Source: an uncultured Lachnospiraceae bacterium
GTDB lineage: Bacteria; Bacillota; Clostridia; Lachnospirales; Lachnospiraceae
Length of the DNA stretch: 64,000 nucleotides
Direction: 5' to 3'
NCBI GenBank assembly: GCA_910577275.1
Contig: CAJTMW010000011.1
Coordinates: forward strand, 81,261-145,260
A program made the translations under genes and the position numbers. Below, piece after piece: positions 7,917 through 16,689 of this stretch; the first letter of the stretch is position 1, and each line of letters opens with the position of its first letter. The notes beneath the pieces were generated by a model that ran no database searches, was not told the origin of the DNA, and worked only from the letters and a program-made list of their open reading frames with translations.

Positions 7917-9413
7917 CTAACTTATCTCCCGGGTGGCCATGTTCATGATAGCTTCCTGTGAAGCCTCCTCGATAGCGATTTCGCCGGTCTTCCTGCCTTC
8001 ACACATAACCACGATTCGGTCGCTCATTCTAAGTATCTCAGTCATCTCGGAAGAAATCATGATGATTGATTTCCCGTCCTCCGCCAGCCTGTTCATCAGC
8101 TTGTATATTTCGTTTTTGGCGCCTACGTCGATACCCCTTGTAGGCTCATCGAATATCAGGATATCACAGTTCCTCACCAGCCACTTGGCAATAACCACCT
8201 TCTGCTGATTACCGCCGGAGAGATTCACCACAAGCTGGTTGACGCTGGGCGTCTTGGTTGCAAGGGAATCCACATACTGCTGGCTGACTTCTCTTTCCGC
8301 CTTTTTATTGATAAACAGACCCTTCATATATTTCTCTAAGGTCGCCATGGTAGAGTTCTCGGCAACCGTCTTCTGCACCACAATCCCGTAACGCTTCCTG
8401 TCCTCCGACAGATAACCGATGCCGCATTTTACCGCGTCCTCAGGAGAATTAATGGTCACTTTCTTTCCATTAATATAAATATCGCCGCTCTCCTTGGGGT
8501 CCGCCCCGAAGATTGCCCTTGCGGTCTCGGTACGTCCGGCTCCCATCAGCCCTGAAAATCCGAGGATTTCTCCCTTGCGGAGCTCAAAGCTCACGTCCTG
8601 AACCATTCTTCCCGCATTTAAATGCTCTACCTTCAAAACCACCGGCGCGTCCTCCGCCACCATGCTGTGCTGCTTGGGGTCCTCATAAATCACGCGCCCC
8701 ACCATCATGTTGATGATGTCGTCCTTGGTGGATTCCTCGGTAATCAGAGTTCCCACATAGGTTCCGTCTCTCATAACCGTTACCCTGTCCGTAATCACCT
8801 TGATTTCGTCCATACGGTGGGATATGTACACGATGCCAAGCTGCTGCTTCCGTAAATCCCTGATAATCTTAAACAGCTCGTCTATTTCCGTCTCCGTAAG
8901 CGCCGCCGAGGGCTCGTCAAAGATAATCACCTTTGCGTCATGGGAAATCGCCTTGGCAATCTCGCACATCTGCTGCTTGCCTACCGTCAGATTGCTCATG
9001 GTTTCCGTGGGGTCAATGTCGATATTCAGTCTGTCAAAGAGCTTTTTGGCCTCCTCGTTCATCTTTTTATCATCAATCGCAATGCCCTTTTTAAATTCCC
9101 GTCCGATAAAAATGTTCTGCGCCACCGTCAGGTGCCCCAGCATATTTAATTCCTGATGCACTATCACAATGCCCGCATGCTGCGCTTCTCTTGTATTGTG
9201 AAACTCAACTTCCTTCCCTTCATAGGTAATCGTTCCGGAATCCTTCTTGTAAATACCTGTGAGCACCTTCATCAGAGTGGATTTCCCCGCTCCGTTCTCT
9301 CCCATCAGGGCGTGCACTTCGCCTTTTTTCACCTCAAAATCAACATGGTCCAAAGCGTGTACGCCGGGAAAAGATTTATCAATTCCTTTCATTGTCAAGA
9401 TTACTTCGCCCAT
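7917..9413 (-). CDS. Sugar ABC transporter ATP-binding protein (RbsA/MglA family)
   Basis: A 498-residue protein with two fused ABC domains, normal for RbsA/MglA/AraG. The first half has Walker A GENGAGKST, Q-loop VHQELNM, a signature-like LTVGKQQM and Walker B VIIFDEPSAAL. The second half has SGLMGAGRTE, the signature LSGGNQQKV and DILIFDEPTRGIDVGAK. The degenerate second Walker A is typical of this family. It powers import with the flanking permeases and the lipoprotein. Confidence 0.93.
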   Translation of the reverse strand: MGEVILTMKGIDKSFPGVHALDHVDFEVKKGEVHALMGENGAGKSTLMKVLTGIYKKDSGTITYEGKEVEFHNTREAQHAGIVIVHQELNMLGHLTVAQNIFIGREFKKGIAIDDKKMNEEAKKLFDRLNIDIDPTETMSNLTVGKQQMCEIAKAISHDAKVIIFDEPSAALTETEIDELFKIIRDLRKQQLGIVYISHRMDEIKVITDRVTVMRDGTYVGTLITEESTKDDIINMMVGRVIYEDPKQHSMVAEDAPVVLKVEHLNAGRMVQDVSFELRKGEILGFSGLMGAGRTETARAIFGADPKESGDIYINGKKVTINSPEDAVKCGIGYLSEDRKRYGIVVQKTVAENSTMATLEKYMKGLFINKKAEREVSQQYVDSLATKTPSVNQLVVNLSGGNQQKVVIAKWLVRNCDILIFDEPTRGIDVGAKNEIYKLMNRLAEDGKSIIMISSEMTEILRMSDRIVVMCEGRKTGEIAIEEASQEAIMNMATREIS

Positions 9414-9455
9414 ATTTTTACCTCACCTTTCCAACCGTCTGGCCTTATCCGTTTC

Positions 9456-10427
9456 CTAATTCTTCCTGCGTCTCGCAGCAACGTCCGCATAAACCGCCAC
9501 GATAACAATGATGCCCGTAATAATAAGCTGATAATCCTTCGTAAAATGAAGCGCCAGAATTCCTTCCTGTAAAAGTGCGATGATAAACACGCCGATTACC
9601 GTGCCGCCAATAGATGCCAGCCCTCCTGCCATGGAAGTACCTCCCATTACGCACCCGGCAATCGCCTCATTATTGTACGTGTCGCCATAACCGGGCTGAA
9701 CCGTCGTGTATGCCGCCACAAAGAAAATGGCCGCAATACCCACAAGCGTGCCGCAAATCACATATGCAAGCATTTCCCACTTTTTAATATTGACACCGGA
9801 GAGCCTTACCGCTTCCTTGTTGCTTCCAAGGCTTAATATGTAGCGCCCTGCCCTGGTCTTGTTCAGTATCACGGAACAGATAACCGCAAAGGCAAGGAAG
9901 ATTACAAGCCCTACCGGGAAATTTCCCACTTTAACCAAACTACGGAACCATCCCTGTTCGCTGGTTCCCTGAGGCCAGCTCACCGACTGCGTCTTGGTAA
10001 ATACGCTGGCTACGCCCTTGGCGATATTCATACTTGCCATAGACACGATAAAGGGCGGTACCGACCAGTATGCCACCAGATATCCGTTAAATATGCCGAA
10101 AAGCATTCCCACAAGAATGCTGATTACAAGGCTTAAGGCTACCGGCACTCCGTAGGATGTCAGACAGTAACCGGCCACCAGCGCCGAACAGAACATGACC
10201 GGCCCGATTGAAAAGTCAATGCCCCCCGTGGCAATCACGAAAGTAACTCCCAACGACAAAAAGCCCAGGAAATAAGCATAATTAAGCGCGCTTAAAATTC
10301 TTGGAAGCCCTGCAAAATTCTCACCTAACAGAGTAAAAAGCACATACATAAAAATCAGTACGCAGCAAAGCACAATCCTGTTAAATCCCAGTTTTTCCAC
10401 AATTGGATTTCTTTTAATTTTTTCCAA
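9456..10427 (-). CDS. Sugar ABC transporter permease (RbsC family), first copy
   Basis: A 323-residue multi-pass permease with ATGGIDFSIGPVM and GSNKEAVRLSGVNI signatures and a GGTSMAGGLASIGGT loop near the C-terminus. It is paralogous to the permease at 6903-7904. The start is a TTG at 10427: GGGAGG lies 7 bp upstream and no ATG is better placed. It is the first transport gene after fucI in the operon. Confidence 0.88.
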   Translation of the reverse strand: MEKIKRNPIVEKLGFNRIVLCCVLIFMYVLFTLLGENFAGLPRILSALNYAYFLGFLSLGVTFVIATGGIDFSIGPVMFCSALVAGYCLTSYGVPVALSLVISILVGMLFGIFNGYLVAYWSVPPFIVSMASMNIAKGVASVFTKTQSVSWPQGTSEQGWFRSLVKVGNFPVGLVIFLAFAVICSVILNKTRAGRYILSLGSNKEAVRLSGVNIKKWEMLAYVICGTLVGIAAIFFVAAYTTVQPGYGDTYNNEAIAGCVMGGTSMAGGLASIGGTVIGVFIIALLQEGILALHFTKDYQLIITGIIVIVAVYADVAARRRKN

Positions 10428-10518
10428 TTTTTTTCCTCCCGACTACAGATATAACTTTGATTCAGTATATCAGAAAATATGAATGATTACAATGTACCCG
10501 AAACGCTGTACGGTCAGC

Positions 10519-10609
10519 GCGGCAATGCTGCCGCATTACCGGAACAATGCCACGTCAATACCACGGCAATATCACAGTAATACCGGAGAAACGGACACAG
10601 CCGTTTCCC
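10519..10609. other. Two hairpins in the fucI-permease gap
   Basis: The 213-bp gap between fucI and the first permease has no gene. It holds GCGGCA...TGCCGC (10519-10534) and GGAGAAACGG...CCGTTTCCC (10585-10609). Neither has a good T tract on the minus strand, so I read them as mRNA-processing or stabilising structures rather than full terminators. Confidence 0.45.
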
Positions 10610-10640
10610 GATATCGCTGCCGTAAAGTCATGATAAGAAC

Positions 10641-12443
10641 TTATTTGATTGTCTTATACATCGGGCCGTAAGCGCCGCATGCTCTGTAATCCTGTCCTTC
10701 TGCCTCCATACCGAATGCATTCCATGCCGACGGGCGGAAAATCTTTTCTTCCGGAACATTGTGCATGCAAACCGGAATTCTCAAAATAGAAGCAAGGGTA
10801 ATCACATCTGCTCCGATATGTCCGTAGCTGATAGCGCCGTGATTTGCTCCCCAGTTGTTCATCACGTCATAAGCGGTCTTAAAGAACCTGCCGCCTGTAC
10901 ATCTCGGCGCAAACCATGTGCAGGGCCATGTATAATCGGTGCGTTTCCAGAGCGTATCCGAAACCTTCTCGGGAAGATGGACCGTCCAGCCTTCCGCAAT
11001 CTGAAGAACCGGCCCTAAATTCTTAACCAGATTCAGACGAATCATGGTGACAGGCATTTCCGCTTTCGTCTCGAACCGGGAGGAGAAGCCGCCGCCCCTG
11101 AAATACCCGTTGTCCGCCGCGCACCACTCGGTGGCCTTCAAGATGGCTTCCTGGTCTTCCTCTGTCACGTCGTACCAGGGCTTCATCACGCCGTTGCCGT
11201 TCTCATCCCTGGCCTCGCCGCAGGCGTCCAGACAGGCCGCGCCGGAGTTAATCAGATGGATAAAGCCGTCCGCATCCTTTGCATGTCCTTCAATATCATA
11301 TCCGGTGACTCTCTTAACCGCATCGCCGCTCCAGTAGGTACGCACGTCGGCGAAAATCTGGGCGCGGTTGGTGAGCAGCTTCATAAACAGCATGCCCAGA
11401 CCGTTTAACACGTCGTTTTCCGTTGCAAGGACATAAGGCTCCCTTGCGCCGTTCCAGTCAAAGGAAGTGTTAAGCAGCGCTTCCGGGAAATCGCAGTTGG
11501 GATAAAAGTCCGTCCACTGGCGCTGTCCCTGGAATCCGGCCGCAATGGCGTTGTGTCCCACCATCTCCTCCTCGCAGCCTGCCGGAAGATTCTGGTTGCC
11601 GTTCATCAAATCCTTGATGATTACCATCATCTTGACCACGAATTCCCAGGATTTCTCCTTTTCTTCATCGGAATCCTTCACAAAGTCAGGGTTCTTGTCA
11701 TACCCTTCTTTGCATTTTTCTTTCGTCCATTTCAAAGCCTTCTCATATTCCGCTTTATCATAAATCTCTTCCGTCATGCGGCGGATGATTTCCACTTCGT
11801 CCACGGATTCCACACGCATGCCGAGGTATTCTTCAATAAATGCAGGGTCGATGATGGAACCGCCGATTCCCATGGTCACGGAACCAATCTGTAAGTAGGA
11901 TTTCCCTCTCATGGTTGCCGCCGCAACAGCCGCGCGTCCAAAGCGGAGAAGCTTTTCCTTTACGTCCTCAGGAATGGAGGTGTCGTCAGCCTCCTGAACC
12001 TCGTGTCCGTAAATACCGAAAGCGGGAAGCCCCTTCTGCGCATGGGTAGCCAGAACGGAAGCAAGATAAACCGCCCCAGGGCGCTCCGTTCCGTTGAATC
12101 CCCATACAGCCTTGATTGTCATGGGGTCCATGTCCATGGTCTCCGAGCCGTAGCACCAGCAGGGAGTTACCGTCACGGTAATGTCAACGCCCTCTTTCTT
12201 AAACTTTGCCGCGCAGGCAGCCGCCTCTCCCACACGTCCGATAGTGGTGTCGGCAATCACTACCTTTACCGGCTCGCCGTTGGAATATTTTAAGTTTTCT
12301 TCGAATAATCTGGCAGCGGATTTCGCCATATTCATTGTCTGGTCCTCTAAGGATTCCCTGACCTTAAGCGCTCCCCTGCGCCCGTCAATCGTAGGCCTGA
12401 TACCAATTACCGGATAGTCCCCCACCAATCTGTTCTTTGCCAT
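10641..12443 (-). CDS. fucI: L-fucose isomerase
   Basis: The 600-residue product matches FucI in length and pattern: [20 protein letters not shown] at the start, then [14 protein letters not shown], the metal-binding region VWGFN/IFDVRTYW and [11 protein letters not shown], and a C-terminal [15 protein letters not shown]. It converts L-fucose to L-fuculose (also D-arabinose to D-ribulose) using Mn2+. The start at 12443 has CAAGGAGG upstream; the longer frame has no ribosome site. It is the first gene of the fucose operon, with its promoter at 12542-12570, and is divergent from an AraC regulator. Confidence 0.95.
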   Translation of the reverse strand: MAKNRLVGDYPVIGIRPTIDGRRGALKVRESLEDQTMNMAKSAARLFEENLKYSNGEPVKVVIADTTIGRVGEAAACAAKFKKEGVDITVTVTPCWCYGSETMDMDPMTIKAVWGFNGTERPGAVYLASVLATHAQKGLPAFGIYGHEVQEADDTSIPEDVKEKLLRFGRAAVAAATMRGKSYLQIGSVTMGIGGSIIDPAFIEEYLGMRVESVDEVEIIRRMTEEIYDKAEYEKALKWTKEKCKEGYDKNPDFVKDSDEEKEKSWEFVVKMMVIIKDLMNGNQNLPAGCEEEMVGHNAIAAGFQGQRQWTDFYPNCDFPEALLNTSFDWNGAREPYVLATENDVLNGLGMLFMKLLTNRAQIFADVRTYWSGDAVKRVTGYDIEGHAKDADGFIHLINSGAACLDACGEARDENGNGVMKPWYDVTEEDQEAILKATEWCAADNGYFRGGGFSSRFETKAEMPVTMIRLNLVKNLGPVLQIAEGWTVHLPEKVSDTLWKRTDYTWPCTWFAPRCTGGRFFKTAYDVMNNWGANHGAISYGHIGADVITLASILRIPVCMHNVPEEKIFRPSAWNAFGMEAEGQDYRACGAYGPMYKTIK

Positions 12444-12541
12444 GATATAACCTCCTTGAGCATAATGATTATGTTGCTTCCTAATATAAGGCAACTGATT
12501 TGTTAATATGTAACAAAGCGATTTGCGCACTTATTGTTTTT

Positions 12542-12580
12542 ATTATAAAGAATGACAAATCGAAACAAAAGTGATATACT
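12542..12580. promoter_or_regulatory. Overlapping divergent promoters of fucI and its AraC regulator
   Basis: On the minus strand TTTTGT (12570-12565) and TATAAT (12547-12542) are 17 bp apart and point to fucI. On the plus strand ATGACA (12552-12557) and TATACT (12575-12580) are also 17 bp apart and point to the AraC gene at 12641. Each -35 lies inside the other promoter's spacer, so the two polymerases should exclude each other. Confidence 0.65.
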
Positions 12581-12640
12581 ATAAAAAAGTAGTAATATAT
12601 TCACCTGTTTTATGTCCCTCGGGATATAGGAGCACCATCT

Positions 12641-13498
12641 ATGAAATATCTTGATTACAGAGAGCATCGGGAGCAGGGGACTTTTAATTTTCCGATTGCT
12701 TTTTATCACGAAAACTATCACAGTCCCAGGTATTACATGCCCTATCACTGGCACCATCACTATGAAATCCTTCGGATTATATCCGGCGCTTTTCATCTTA
12801 CTCTTGACGGCAATACCAGAAGCTACCATGCGGGAGACATTATCTTTATCACTGACGGAATGCTGCACGGCGGCAGCCCAGACGATAATACCTGCGTTTA
12901 TGACTGTATTGTTTTTGACCTCCAGATACTCATGAAGGACAATCATATCTGTTCGAAATCCATCTGCGATATTATGAACCACAAAATCACCATAGACACT
13001 CTGCTATCGGAAGGCAGCTCCGCCATCGTGCCTGTTGTGGGCAATCTCATCTCCGCTCTTGCCGGCCGGCACACCGGCTATGAATTTATGACCCAGGGCT
13101 ATCTGTATCAGCTCCTCGGCACGATTCTCGAAGAGCATTTATATAAGGAAAATACCTGCGACCTGGCCGAAGCCGGGCGTTTAAACTCCATCAAGAGCGT
13201 CCTTACCTACATATCCGAAAATTACGGGAATAATATCAGTCTGGATATGCTGGCGAAAATAGCGGGCATGAACCCGAAGTATTTCTGCCGCTATTTCCGC
13301 AGCATGACGGAGCGCACGCCTATCGATTACCTGAATTACTACCGAATCGAGTGCGCCTGCGAGATGCTCACCACCAAAAATATTTCCGTCAAGGAAGCCG
13401 CCATCTCCTGCGGATTTAATGACGAAAGTTACTTTATCAAGATTTTTCACAAGTATAAGGGGATTACTCCGAAGCAATTTTCAAAAATGGAGTTTTAG
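12641..13498 (+). CDS. AraC-family regulator of the fucose operon
   Basis: A 285-residue AraC/XylS regulator. The N-terminal cupin has YMPYHWHHHYEILRI and a YHAGDIIFITDG strand. The C-terminal double helix-turn-helix (about residues 185-285) holds ISLDMLAKIAGMNPKYFCRYFR and VKEAAISCGFNDESYFIKIF, ending GITPKQF. It lies divergent from fucI with overlapping promoters, so it most likely senses L-fucose or fuculose and controls fucI (inference). Confidence 0.88.
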   Translation: MKYLDYREHREQGTFNFPIAFYHENYHSPRYYMPYHWHHHYEILRIISGAFHLTLDGNTRSYHAGDIIFITDGMLHGGSPDDNTCVYDCIVFDLQILMKDNHICSKSICDIMNHKITIDTLLSEGSSAIVPVVGNLISALAGRHTGYEFMTQGYLYQLLGTILEEHLYKENTCDLAEAGRLNSIKSVLTYISENYGNNISLDMLAKIAGMNPKYFCRYFRSMTERTPIDYLNYYRIECACEMLTTKNISVKEAAISCGFNDESYFIKIFHKYKGITPKQFSKMEF

Positions 13499-13506
13499 GA
13501 GGATTT

Positions 13507-14139
13507 ATGAAACAGAAACTTTTTTTTACCATTCTTACCGGCATTTTGCTGATTTTTTCTATAGCCGCCTGCGGCCAGAAGGAAAGCGGGCCCGTCCTTG
13601 AATGCCCCTTTACCGAAGTCGGCTGGGAGGCCACGGCGGAGGATGTGGCGGAGGCGGAGGCCGAAAGCCTTTCCGCAGACGCCGCGGGGACTGACAGTGT
13701 TTCTTCGGAGGGCGAAGCCGGAAATGGCGATACAAAGTCCGAAAGCTTTTCCACAAATGCCGGCGGCAGCGGCCCTTCCACCTACGACTCCGTCTACGGC
13801 GGAACCTGCTACACCTGGCCTAAGGAATACAACGGCCTTATGGGAACCGTTAAATATATGTTTGACGACGAGGAAAAACTCATGTGCGTCGCCTGGGCTT
13901 ACGGGTGCGACGACGCGGACGAGCTTCTTTCCCTGTATGAATCCATAAACGGCTCCGTAAATGAAAAATACGGGGAAAGCGGATACGCCGCCGACCATCC
14001 CGGCAATTACGGAAACGTCTGGTATCTGGAGACCGGAGACATCGTCCTTACCACAATGATTACCGCGGAAAACAAGGCTTTGCAGTACGCCTACCTTCAT
14101 CCGCTGGTGTCAAACAAACAGCAGTCCCCCGACAGTTAA
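13507..14139 (+). CDS. Orphan lipoprotein, unknown function
   Basis: A 210-residue predicted lipoprotein: hydrophobic signal then SIAACGQKES with lipobox Cys near residue 22. An acidic Ala/Glu/Ser-rich linker runs to about residue 90, followed by a compact domain (YDSVYGGTCYTWPKEYNGLMG to TTMITAENKALQYAYL) I cannot assign. It starts 8 bp after the AraC stop, with AGGAGG in that gap, so it is co-transcribed with the regulator. Some binding-like or sensor role for the fucose system is possible but unsupported. Confidence 0.75.
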   Translation: MKQKLFFTILTGILLIFSIAACGQKESGPVLECPFTEVGWEATAEDVAEAEAESLSADAAGTDSVSSEGEAGNGDTKSESFSTNAGGSGPSTYDSVYGGTCYTWPKEYNGLMGTVKYMFDDEEKLMCVAWAYGCDDADELLSLYESINGSVNEKYGESGYAADHPGNYGNVWYLETGDIVLTTMITAENKALQYAYLHPLVSNKQQSPDS

Positions 14140-14215
14140 GCATAATTATTTCTGCCTGCAAAGCAGCCCGGCAGACAAACGCTTTTACCGTTCCACATCA
14201 ACAGCATACAAAAAC

Positions 14216-14265
14216 GCCGGAAACAGGAGCTTCGCCGGGTCTGCGCCGCCTTTCCCGTTTCCGGC
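14216..14265. terminator. Terminator between convergent lipoprotein and reductase genes
   Basis: GCCGGAAAC (14216-14224) pairs with GTTTCCGGC (14257-14265) in the 155-bp gap between convergent genes. It is followed by a moderately T-rich stretch on the plus side. Likely a shared bidirectional terminator. Confidence 0.6.
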
Positions 14266-14294
14266 ATCATTTAATTTTCAGACACCGCACCATC

Positions 14295-15311
14295 TTAAAG
14301 CGCTGTGATTTCGTCGTTTATATCCCACAAATCTTCCCAGCCCTTTGCGCCTTCCCATAAGAACACCTGTCCTTTAATCAGACGGCAGTTCCTGTCCTCG
14401 CCCTCGATGGCCGCCATCTCATCCTCCGTGAGAGGGTCTTCGGTGGCACATTTCAGATTGGAAATATACTGGGGCTCCTTTACAGAGAAAGGAATCGGAA
14501 CCTGGCCTCTTTGCACCGCCCATTTCAGGCAGATGATTGCGGGATGCACCTGATGCGCCCGGGCCGCCGCCGCAACCGCCGGAAGCTCCGTATCCGCCAC
14601 ATCCTCCGCCGTCCTGTCCCTTTCCGGCCTTGAGGGCGAGCCGATAGGGCAATAGCCGATGGGAAGTATGTCATGGGCCCTGGCAAAGGCAAAAAGCTCC
14701 GGCTGCTGGAAGGAAGGGTGAAGCTCCATTTCAAGAGCCACAGGCTTAATCCTGCATAAGGGCAGAACCGCCCGAAGCTTTGGAACGGTCATATTGCTCA
14801 TGCCGATGTAACGCACAAGCCCTTTGTCCACCAGCTCCTCGCACTGTCTCCAGGTGCTCATAAATTCCTCCACCGAAAAGGGCCTGGAATCGGGATTCCG
14901 GGAATCTCCGCCGCACCCCGGCGCATGGTAATTCGGGAACGGCCAGTGTACAAAATACAGGTCAACATAATCAAGCCCCAAATCCGAGAGGCTCTTTTTA
15001 CAGGACGCAAGCACCTTCCCCTCCCCGTGCATATCGTTCCACACCTTGGAGGTGATGAAAAGCTCTTTCCTTTCCACAACCTTTTCCGCAAAGAGCCGCC
15101 CAAGCACCCGGCCGATGCTATCCTCATTCTGATAGACCGCCGCGCAGTCAATCAGACGATAGCCGTATTTCACCGCCCCGTAAACCGCTTCCGAAACCGC
15201 CTCCGCACCGTACTTATCCGAGCCGAAGGTTCCGATTCCCATACAGGGAATCTGTTCCCCGCCGGGAAGCGTCCGTCTGGGAATCAGGCTCTGGTCAATT
15301 TTATTTTCCAT
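14295..15311 (-). CDS. Aldo/keto reductase
   Basis: A 338-residue (beta/alpha)8 aldo/keto reductase. It has the family signature GYRLIDCAAVYQNEDSIG with catalytic Asp and Tyr, then ITSKVWNDMHG with the Lys, LYFVHWPFPNY with the His, YIGMSNM and QRGQVPIPFSVKEP for NADPH binding. The start at 15311 follows GAGGAAAAA. It lies 79 bp downstream of a zinc alcohol dehydrogenase, so the two probably form a small redox operon acting on sugars or polyols; the substrate is unknown. Confidence 0.88.
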   Translation of the reverse strand: MENKIDQSLIPRRTLPGGEQIPCMGIGTFGSDKYGAEAVSEAVYGAVKYGYRLIDCAAVYQNEDSIGRVLGRLFAEKVVERKELFITSKVWNDMHGEGKVLASCKKSLSDLGLDYVDLYFVHWPFPNYHAPGCGGDSRNPDSRPFSVEEFMSTWRQCEELVDKGLVRYIGMSNMTVPKLRAVLPLCRIKPVALEMELHPSFQQPELFAFARAHDILPIGYCPIGSPSRPERDRTAEDVADTELPAVAAAARAHQVHPAIICLKWAVQRGQVPIPFSVKEPQYISNLKCATEDPLTEDEMAAIEGEDRNCRLIKGQVFLWEGAKGWEDLWDINDEITAL

Positions 15312-15389
15312 TTTTTCCTCATTTCCGCGCTGCTGTTTGCGCATGACGGAGTCCGCGGATGCATTAAAGGCGCAGACTCCTTTCTATCG

Positions 15390-16451
15390 TTAATCGTTAA
15401 AGACAACCGCAACCTTACCGCACTCTCCGCCGGCCATCAGGCGATAAGCCTCGTCCGCCTTTTCAATCGGAAATTCGTGGGTAATCAAATCCTCGGGATG
15501 AATGTTCCAGCGCACCAGACGCTCCACCAGCTCCTCCATTCTCCACAGCGACGTCACCCAGGAGCCGTAAATCGTTTTCTGGCCATGGATAATATCGGGG
15601 CTTGGATTAAAGGTACAGGTTCCGCCCTCTCCCACAAAAGCAATCCTGCCCCATTCTCTGGTGGCACGGATTGCAAGCTGTCTGCCGCTGTCGTTGGCGG
15701 ACGCGTCGATGGCTCTCTCCACGCCCTTGCCGCCGGTTACCGCCAAAATCTCCTCAAGGGTATCCTCGCCGGGCTTAAATACATAATCCACAAGACCAAG
15801 CTTCTTTGCCAGCTCAATCCGGTATTCGTTCATCTCAACGCCAATCAGCTTGTCTGCGCCCAACGCCTTTGCCAGCATAAGAGCCGCCAGCCCCACAGGC
15901 CCGAGTCCCGTTACCAGTACCGCATCGTTTCCGCAGATACCAATCTTTTCAATTGCCTCGTAAACCGTTCCGAAGCCGCAGGCAACCTGCGCGCCGTCCT
16001 TATAGGAAAGCTCGTCGGGCAGGGCAATCAAATCCTTTTCATCCGCAAGTATGTAGGGAGCCATACCGCCGTTCCTCTGCCAGCCGTAAGCCTGACGGAA
16101 TTTGCTCTTGCAGGAAATATAGTAGCCTCTCCGGCAGTCGTTGCAGACGCCGCAGCCGGAAATATGATACACGATTACCCTGTCGCCCTTTTTAAACCGG
16201 CGCAGTCCCTCGCCCTCTTCCACAATGATACCGCAGGGCTCATGGCCTGCCGCCATTCCGGGAATATAGCCCTCCGGCCCCTTTCCCGTATGCTCTCTGT
16301 AAATGCAGCGGATATCGCTTCCGCAAATCGTACTAGCCTTTGTCTGAATCAAAACCTGTCCGTGTCCCGGCGTTGGCACTTCGAAATCCTTCATTTCCAC
16401 CGTACTGTTGCCGGGAAGAATCGCACCCTTCATCATCATTTTTACCGCCAT
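15390..16451 (-). CDS. Zinc-dependent alcohol/polyol dehydrogenase
   Basis: A 353-residue medium-chain dehydrogenase. Catalytic zinc ligands are ASTICGSD and GHEPCG. The structural zinc lobe CGVCNDCRRGYYISC is intact with four Cys. The NAD-binding Rossmann segment is LVTGLGPVGLAALMLAKALGA. Threonine-like and iditol-like dehydrogenases have this layout. It oxidises a secondary alcohol on a sugar or polyol, with the exact substrate open. The promoter has a TATAAT-like -10 just upstream (near 16503-16508). Confidence 0.88.
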   Translation of the reverse strand: MAVKMMMKGAILPGNSTVEMKDFEVPTPGHGQVLIQTKASTICGSDIRCIYREHTGKGPEGYIPGMAAGHEPCGIIVEEGEGLRRFKKGDRVIVYHISGCGVCNDCRRGYYISCKSKFRQAYGWQRNGGMAPYILADEKDLIALPDELSYKDGAQVACGFGTVYEAIEKIGICGNDAVLVTGLGPVGLAALMLAKALGADKLIGVEMNEYRIELAKKLGLVDYVFKPGEDTLEEILAVTGGKGVERAIDASANDSGRQLAIRATREWGRIAFVGEGGTCTFNPSPDIIHGQKTIYGSWVTSLWRMEELVERLVRWNIHPEDLITHEFPIEKADEAYRLMAGGECGKVAVVFND

Positions 16452-16617
16452 AATTCATTTTCCTCTCTTTCCGCACTTCAAGTGCCTGTAAACTCTATGT
16501 TTTTATTATAAACCTTTCGGGGAAATATTTAAGTGGGATTCCTGTCATTTTAATGGCCGGGATGTCGTGTTTTTGAATCTTTTCAGTTTGCCCTTTCACA
16601 TCCGCCATCGTAAGCGA

Positions 16618-16670
16618 AAAGACCGCGGCCTCTTTCAAACAGTATTCTGTCTGCCAAAGGCGCGGTCTTT
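16618..16670 (-). terminator. Terminator after the carbohydrate-binding lipoprotein gene
   Basis: AAAGACCGCG (16618-16627) pairs with CGCGGTCTTT (16661-16670), 20 bp after the stop of the lipoprotein gene, ending in TTTT on the minus strand. The rest of the 16452-16689 gap holds the upstream promoter of the dehydrogenase. Confidence 0.75.
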
Positions 16671-16689
16671 ACTCAGTTTTATGAAAAAT

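Noticed and set aside
14925..16511. A 528-codon plus-strand frame opposite the reductase and dehydrogenase
   Set aside because: Both minus-strand genes have full catalytic motifs; the opposite frame has none and crosses their intergenic gap.
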